A stretch of 17,966 bases of DNA from assembly GCA_007118045.1 (NCBI GenBank), contig SKTG01000205.1, positions 1 to 17,966 on the forward strand, read 5' to 3'. The translations under genes were made by a program, and so were the position numbers. Each line of letters opens with the position of its first letter. The stretch's first letter is position 1. Origin of the DNA: Nitriliruptoraceae bacterium (GTDB lineage: Bacteria; Actinomycetota; Nitriliruptoria; Nitriliruptorales; Nitriliruptoraceae). Under the pieces are notes generated by a model that saw only the letters and a program-made list of their open reading frames with translations, did no database searches and was not told the DNA's origin. Below are positions 14,257 through 17,966 of the stretch, in pieces.

Positions 14257-15102
14257 GTGCTGGAGTTGCCGGAGGTCGAGGTCCTGCGCCGGGACCTGGA
14301 GAAAGAGGTCGTCGGCAAGCGCGTCAAGGACGTGTCGGTCGAAACGGCCGGCATCGTGCGTCCGTTCCACCGCAACCGACCGGAGCTGGTCAAGGCGCTG
14401 GAGGGCCGAAAGGTGGACGCGGCCCGTCGTCGTGGTCGCACGATCTTCCTGGACCTGGACGATGCCACGAGCCTGGTCATCGATCCCGGTGAGGGCGGAT
14501 CGCTGCACAAGCAGACGGCCAGCGAGACGCCTGGGCCGCACACGCACCTCGTGATGACCTTCACCACCGGTGGCGCGCTGCACCTCAGCGAGGAGGCCGA
14601 GGAGCCCACGATCCGGGTGGGGGTGGTCGACACGGAGACGGCGCTGGAGACCGTGGGGTTGTCGCCGGACGCTCTCGACCTGTTCGACGACAACCCGACC
14701 TGGATGGAGTTCGGGCGCTTCCTGGCCGCAGCGGACAAGCCGCTCAAGCTGCTGCTGATCGACCCGGACCTGATGGCCGGGATCGGACCCGTCTACAGCG
14801 ACGAGATCCTGTGGGAGGCCGGCCTGCGGCACGACCACCCGTCCTCGACGCTCTCGACGCAGGAGGTCCGTCGGCTCTACCGCGCCACCCAGGAGGTGAT
14901 CGTCGCGGCGATGAAGGCGGCGGGTTCCACGCTCGACGACGTCGAGTACGAGCAGATCATCGACGACGAGGGTGAGGCGGCCGAGCACCTGCGCGTCTAC
15001 GGCCGTGCCGGCAAGCCGTGTTCACGGTGTCGGCGACCGATCGTGCGGACCCGCATCAAGAAGGGCGTGTACACCTACCACTGCGAACAGTGCATGATCT
15101 AG
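14257..15102 (+). CDS. Divergent Fpg/Nei-family protein, probably altered or inactive as a glycosylase
   Basis: This 281-residue protein has the Fpg/Nei (MutM) architecture: an N-terminal beta-sandwich opening (M)LELPEVEVLRRDLE, a central helix-two-turn-helix (LKLLLIDPDLMAGIGPVYSDEIL), and a C-terminal zinc finger (C255, C258, C276, C279). Active Fpg starts MPELPEVE and uses Pro2 as the nucleophile. Here residue 2 is Leu, and an in-frame stop at 14245 rules out another start. Glu3 is kept. Three other key positions also differ: the beta-hairpin lysine (E. coli K57) is R61, the Asn of G-I-G-N-I-Y is P178, and the zinc-finger Arg (E. coli R258) is replaced by glycine at G270. It stands where actinobacteria normally carry mutM, between rnc and acyP/smc. 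It may bind lesions without cutting, or be a subfamily with changed chemistry; classical 8-oxoguanine excision seems unlikely. Confidence 0.85.
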   Translation: MLELPEVEVLRRDLEKEVVGKRVKDVSVETAGIVRPFHRNRPELVKALEGRKVDAARRRGRTIFLDLDDATSLVIDPGEGGSLHKQTASETPGPHTHLVMTFTTGGALHLSEEAEEPTIRVGVVDTETALETVGLSPDALDLFDDNPTWMEFGRFLAAADKPLKLLLIDPDLMAGIGPVYSDEILWEAGLRHDHPSSTLSTQEVRRLYRATQEVIVAAMKAAGSTLDDVEYEQIIDDEGEAAEHLRVYGRAGKPCSRCRRPIVRTRIKKGVYTYHCEQCMI

Positions 15103-15105
15103 GGC

Positions 15106-15124
15106 GCCCGGCACCCGACCGGGC
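15106..15124 (+). terminator. Hairpin after the fpg-type gene
   Basis: GCCCGG (15106-15111), seven-base loop, CCGGGC (15119-15124) starts three bases after the stop. It is a 6-bp GC-only stem without a T-tract, so a terminator or pause site is possible. Confidence 0.4.
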
Positions 15125-15173
15125 AGCGGACGGCCGGTGGTCCGCGAGGACCGGTCGCCGACGGGAGGTCGAC

Positions 15174-15488
15174 ATGGCACGAGGACGTGGCGCTCCGGCG
15201 GGGGAGGACGCGGGCCGGGCGGCCCGTCACCTGACGGTCCGTGGTCGCGTGCAGGGGGTCTTCTTCCGCGCGTCGACGCGGGAGGAGGCCGAACGGCGCG
15301 GCGTGGCCGGCTGGGTGGCGAACACCCCGGAGGGTGACGTGGAGGCCTGGCTCGAGGGCCCGCCGGAAGCCGTCGACGCCATGGTCGAATGGGTGCGTGG
15401 AGGTGGCCCACCCCACGCCGAGGTGACCGAGCTCGACCTCGAGGAGGTCGATCCGGCCCGGTACGAGGGCTTCGAGGTACGTGGCTGA
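15174..15488 (+). CDS. acyP: Acylphosphatase
   Basis: This small cytosolic enzyme hydrolyses acyl phosphates such as acetyl phosphate or carbamoyl phosphate (EC 3.6.1.7). I chose the ATG at 15174, preceded by GGGAGG, giving 104 residues; the first 17 form an unconserved tail before the usual start of the fold (RHLTVRGRVQGVFFR). The catalytic residues are present: R32 in the phosphate-binding loop VQGVFFR and N50 in GWVANTPEGDVEAWLEG. The C-terminal Y-E-G-F-E-V is typical. Its place just before smc is the usual one in actinobacteria. The physiological substrate is not known, and a functional link with the fatty acyl-phosphate made by the FakA system at the start of the window is only a thought. 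Confidence 0.94.
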   Translation: MARGRGAPAGEDAGRAARHLTVRGRVQGVFFRASTREEAERRGVAGWVANTPEGDVEAWLEGPPEAVDAMVEWVRGGGPPHAEVTELDLEEVDPARYEGFEVRG

Positions 15489-15540
15489 CGTCACCGCCGC
15501 GGACCTCACCCGGTGCGCCCCGAGCCGGCGGCCGACACGT

Positions 15541-15602
15541 GAGGACGCGCGGCCGGCCCGGAGCGGGCGCCCGCGGGGGGTCGTCCGGCCCTGGACGTCC
15601 TC
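15541..15602 (+). terminator. Nested GC-rich stem structure downstream of acyP
   Basis: Three nested pairings stack in 62 bases: GAGGACG (15541-15547) with CGTCCTC (15596-15602), GGCCGG (15551-15556) with CCGGCC (15585-15590), and the central palindrome GCGGGCGCCCGC (15563-15574). It lies 52 bases after the acyP stop and just before a promoter-like site, so a terminator is the simplest reading. It has no T-tract; a structured RNA is an alternative. Confidence 0.4.
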
Positions 15603-15621
15603 GCGAGCCGTGCGGTACCAT
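15592..15621 (+). promoter_or_regulatory. Putative promoter (TGGACG-18-TACCAT) for small coiled-coil gene
   Basis: TGGACG at 15592-15597 resembles the TTGACA -35 and is followed after 18 bases by TACCAT at 15616-15621. This is the most complete promoter-like pair in the window. The leader to the ATG at 15759 would be about 130 bases. Confidence 0.45.
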
Positions 15622-15758
15622 CCACGGACCGGTTCGACGACGCGCCGCCTCGATGCCTCCCGCGCTCGCGTGAGTCGCGGTTCCCGGACATGCGACACAG
15701 GCGCACGTGATGCAGGTGCACGGGCGGTCCGTGTGGCCGTAGCCGCGGAGGAGTGATC

Positions 15759-15938
15759 ATGGCCAAGGCCCTGTTCGGCACGCACGCCATGCCGTCCAGC
15801 CTCGAACTGCTCGACGAGGTGCGCAGCCTCCGCCAGCGGGTCGCGGAGCTCGAGGCCGCCCTGGCAGCGGCGGAAGCGGCGCGCGCCGCGGCGGACGAGC
15901 GTGACGAGGCCGGCGACCGGGAGCCGGCCGCCACCTAG
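15759..15938 (+). CDS. Small conserved coiled-coil protein of unknown function
   Basis: The 59-residue product starts at ATG 15759, five bases after a strong GGAGGAG (15747-15753); a GTG at 15753 lies inside that ribosome site and is less likely. It reads MAKALFGTHAMPSSLELLDE, then a heptad-like stretch LRQRVAELEAALAAAEAARAA, then an acidic tail. The start M-A-K-A-L-x-G-x-x and the coiled-coil plan recall a family of short actinobacterial hypothetical proteins (MAKALLGHVG type) that I know only as conserved and uncharacterised. It has no cysteines, catalytic motif or membrane segment. A structural or partner-binding role is inferred from the coiled coil. A terminator-like hairpin follows, and smc is next. 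Confidence 0.75.
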   Translation: MAKALFGTHAMPSSLELLDEVRSLRQRVAELEAALAAAEAARAAADERDEAGDREPAAT

Positions 15939-15960
15939 CAGCTCCCCGGTCGGTTCACCG

Positions 15961-15982
15961 CAGCGGGCCTCGTGGCCCGCTG
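15961..15982 (+). terminator. Strong hairpin after small coiled-coil gene
   Basis: CAGCGGGCC-TCGT-GGCCCGCTG is a perfect 9-bp stem with a four-base loop, 22 bases after the stop, and can add an outer G-U pair. There is no T-tract, but it is the best intrinsic-terminator candidate in the window. It separates the small gene from smc. Confidence 0.6.
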
Positions 15983-16131
15983 TCGCGCGTCGGGGGGACG
16001 ACCCCGCGGTCACGCCCCGTCACGCCTCCTCAGGGGGCGACGCCGTCACCGCCTCGCCCCGCGCAGGCGAGCGCGGGACCGGCCCTGCGCGGCGGCGGTG
16101 TCACCGCCACGAGGTCGCCGGTCCTCACCGC

Positions 16132-16137
16132 TAGCAT
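16132..16137 (+). promoter_or_regulatory. Putative -10 element (TAGCAT) for smc
   Basis: TAGCAT lies 63 bases before the smc GTG, after the terminator hairpin, in a 261-bp gap. No clear -35 was found. Confidence 0.35.
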
Positions 16138-16199
16138 CGCCCGCCGCGGTCGCGCACGTGACCGCCGTCGACACGCGCCACCGGCGCTCTGGAGACAGC

Positions 16200-17966
16200 G
16201 TGTTCCTCCGATCCCTCTCGATGCGCGGTTTCAAGTCCTTCGCCGACCGCACCGAGGTGGAGGTCGAGCCCGGCATCACGGTCATCGTCGGGCCGAACGG
16301 TTCCGGCAAGTCCAACGTCGTCGACGCGCTGGCCTGGGTGCTCGGGACCCACTCGGCCAAGAAGGTGCGCGGCGGCTCCATGGCCGACGTGGTCTTCGCC
16401 GGGTCGCCGCAGCGCACCAGAGCCGGGCAGGCCCGGGTCGAGATCGTCATCGACAACAGCGACGGACGCCTCGACGGCGCCGGCCTCGGCACGGCCGCGA
16501 GCGCGGCGGGGTTCAGCGAGATCCGGGTCGCGCGCACGATCCACGCCGACGGTGAGACCGCCTACGAGATCAACGGGGCGGAGGTCCGTGCCCTCGACGT
16601 GCAGGAACTGCTGTCCGACACCGGCCTCGGCCGCGAGCTGCACACCATCGTCGGACAGGGCCAGCTCGACGAGATCCTCAACGCGAAGCCGGAGGAGCGT
16701 CGCCGCTACATCGAGGAGGCGGCGGGGATCCTCAAGCACCGTCGTCGACGGGAACGGGCCCTGCGCAAGCTCGAGCAGGTCGACGTCCACATCGACAAGC
16801 TCCGCACCGTGCTGCGTGAACTGCGACGGCAGCTACGGCCTCTCGAACGCCAGGCGGAGGCCGCCGACCGCTACCAGGCGCTCCAGGCGGAGCTGCGCGA
16901 GGTGCGTGTGCGTCTCGCGGCGGCGGAGCTCGCTCGGCTGGACGACGCCGCGGCCTCCGAGGGTCGCGACGACGACGAGACGGCCCGGGAGCAGGCGCAG
17001 GTCGAGAGCCGGCTCACGGCCGCTCGCGACCGGGTCCAGCGGCTGGAACGCGAGCTCGCCGAGCTCGGGCCCCAGGCGGAACGTGCGCAGTCCAGTTACT
17101 ACCAGCTCACCTCCCTCGCGGAGCGGTTGCGAGGTACGGCCGATCTCATCGAGGCGAAGCGTCGCCACCTCGTCGAGTACACGGAGGAGCCGCTGGCGGG
17201 ACGCCCCCCGGAGGAGCTGCGGGGACAGGCCGATCAGCTCGAGGCCGAGCAGCGGGCCAAGGCCACCGATCGGGAGCGGGGCCGTGAGCGTCTCGAGGAG
17301 GCCGCCCGCGTCCGCCGCGAAGCCGAGCAGCAGCGCCGCAACCACGAGCAGCGGGTCCAGGCCGCGCGCCGGCGACGCGCCGAGGCCCGCGAGCGGGTCC
17401 TGCGCTGGGAGGGTGAGGTCTCCGCGTTGCGTGGCTCGATCGCGGCCGCGGACGCGGAGCTCGGCCGGGTCGGCTCGAGCCTCGCGAGCGTGGACGAGCG
17501 TGTCGCCGAGGTGGAGCGCGAGATCGCTTCCGTGCAGGCGGAGATCGAGGGCCTGGACACCGACGAGGTGGCCCTGACGGCCACCCTGGAGCAGGCCGAG
17601 GAGCTCGTGGCGCAGCGGCGGGCGCAGGTCGAGGAGCTGGCCACCCGCATCCGTGACCTCGACGCCGAACGGGCCTCGCAGTCGGCCAGGGCCGAGGCGC
17701 TGCGGGCGGCGGTGGCGGAGACCGATGGTGGCACGGCCGCCATCCTCGACGCGGATCTCGACGGGGTGCTGGGACCCGTCGCGGACCACGTCCGCGTCGG
17801 CGCCGACGCGGACGCCGCGGTGGCCGCCGCCCTCGGGCCCCTCGGCGAGGCGGTGGTGGTCACCGACCCGCAGCAGGCCCGACGGATCGTCGCCTGGCTG
17901 CGTGACACCGGCAACGGTGCCGCCGTCGTGCTCGCGGCGCGCGGCGGCGACCGCTCCCAGGGCGCA
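16200..17966 (+). CDS. smc: Chromosome segregation/condensation protein SMC, N-terminal half (3' partial)
   Basis: The frame is open from GTG 16200 to the window end (589 codons), and the gene continues outside. SMC dimers with ScpA and ScpB form the condensin ring that organises and helps segregate the chromosome. The GTG is preceded by GGAG (16191-16194). The N-terminal ATPase head starts FLRSLSMRGFKSFADRTEVE; Walker A GPNGSGKSN is at 31-39, and the Q-loop to arm region includes GQGQLDEILNAKPEERRRYIEEAAGI (about 155-181). A long Glu/Arg/Ala coiled coil follows (about 185-515), and the hinge begins near residue 520 (GVLGPVADHVRV). The signature motif and Walker B of the C-terminal head are beyond the window. 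All visible features are normal. Confidence 0.96.
   Translation, partial: MFLRSLSMRGFKSFADRTEVEVEPGITVIVGPNGSGKSNVVDALAWVLGTHSAKKVRGGSMADVVFAGSPQRTRAGQARVEIVIDNSDGRLDGAGLGTAASAAGFSEIRVARTIHADGETAYEINGAEVRALDVQELLSDTGLGRELHTIVGQGQLDEILNAKPEERRRYIEEAAGILKHRRRRERALRKLEQVDVHIDKLRTVLRELRRQLRPLERQAEAADRYQALQAELREVRVRLAAAELARLDDAAASEGRDDDETAREQAQVESRLTAARDRVQRLERELAELGPQAERAQSSYYQLTSLAERLRGTADLIEAKRRHLVEYTEEPLAGRPPEELRGQADQLEAEQRAKATDRERGRERLEEAARVRREAEQQRRNHEQRVQAARRRRAEARERVLRWEGEVSALRGSIAAADAELGRVGSSLASVDERVAEVEREIASVQAEIEGLDTDEVALTATLEQAEELVAQRRAQVEELATRIRDLDAERASQSARAEALRAAVAETDGGTAAILDADLDGVLGPVADHVRVGADADAAVAAALGPLGEAVVVTDPQQARRIVAWLRDTGNGAAVVLAARGGDRSQGA

Noticed and set aside
14253..14260. 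Alternative GTG 14253 for the fpg-type gene to restore a normal N-terminus
   Set aside because: It is in another frame and gives no MPELPEVE; the in-frame stop at 14245 leaves only GTG 14257.

Overview
The window is about 18 kb of very GC-rich DNA with strong G/C bias at third codon positions, frequent GTG starts and TANNNT -10 hexamers. Gene content and order point to a high-GC actinobacterium, probably a deep-branching lineage rather than Streptomyces or Mycobacterium. That placement is my inference. The block sepIVA-like, DUF177 (yceD), rpmF, rnc, fpg-type gene, acyP, smc follows the M. tuberculosis Rv2927c-Rv2922c order as I remember it. The recG, rsmD, coaD part is also shared with actinobacterial chromosomes. 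No transposase, integrase, phage gene, tRNA, rRNA or CRISPR was seen.

Layout: (1) 1-2.6 kb holds the C-terminal end of a FakA/YloV-type fatty acid kinase gene overlapping recG, convergent with a TraR/DksA-type zinc-finger gene. (2) 3.1-6.5 kb holds acetoacetyl-CoA synthetase and a zinc-dependent alcohol dehydrogenase, an accessory metabolic insertion. (3) 6.5-7.5 kb holds a 400-bp non-coding stretch, a small gene interrupted by an in-frame TGA that I read as a selenoprotein, and a convergent small membrane-protein gene. (4) 7.6-10.7 kb is a tightly packed run of oligopeptidase B, rsmD and a small membrane protein. (5) 10.7-12.0 kb holds coaD and a SepIVA/DivIVA-like coiled-coil gene. (6) 12.0-15.1 kb holds four 43-44 bp hairpin repeats, DUF177, five 22-23 bp repeats, rpmF, rnc and a divergent Fpg/Nei-family gene. 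(7) 15.1-18.0 kb holds acyP, a small coiled-coil protein and the first half of smc.

The most unusual item is at 6860-7162. A well-placed Shine-Dalgarno and ATG open a frame that meets TGA at codon 30 and then continues in frame for 70 more codons. Twenty bases after that TGA is a perfect hairpin with a GGUC loop, resembling the bacterial SECIS of E. coli fdhF. The two half-ORFs together look like one HesB-like or small redox selenoprotein. The second notable item is the gene in the mutM position, whose product has lost the N-terminal catalytic proline and three other key Fpg residues. The rest is core housekeeping (recombination repair, ribosome maturation, CoA synthesis, septation, chromosome condensation) with ordinary regulation.
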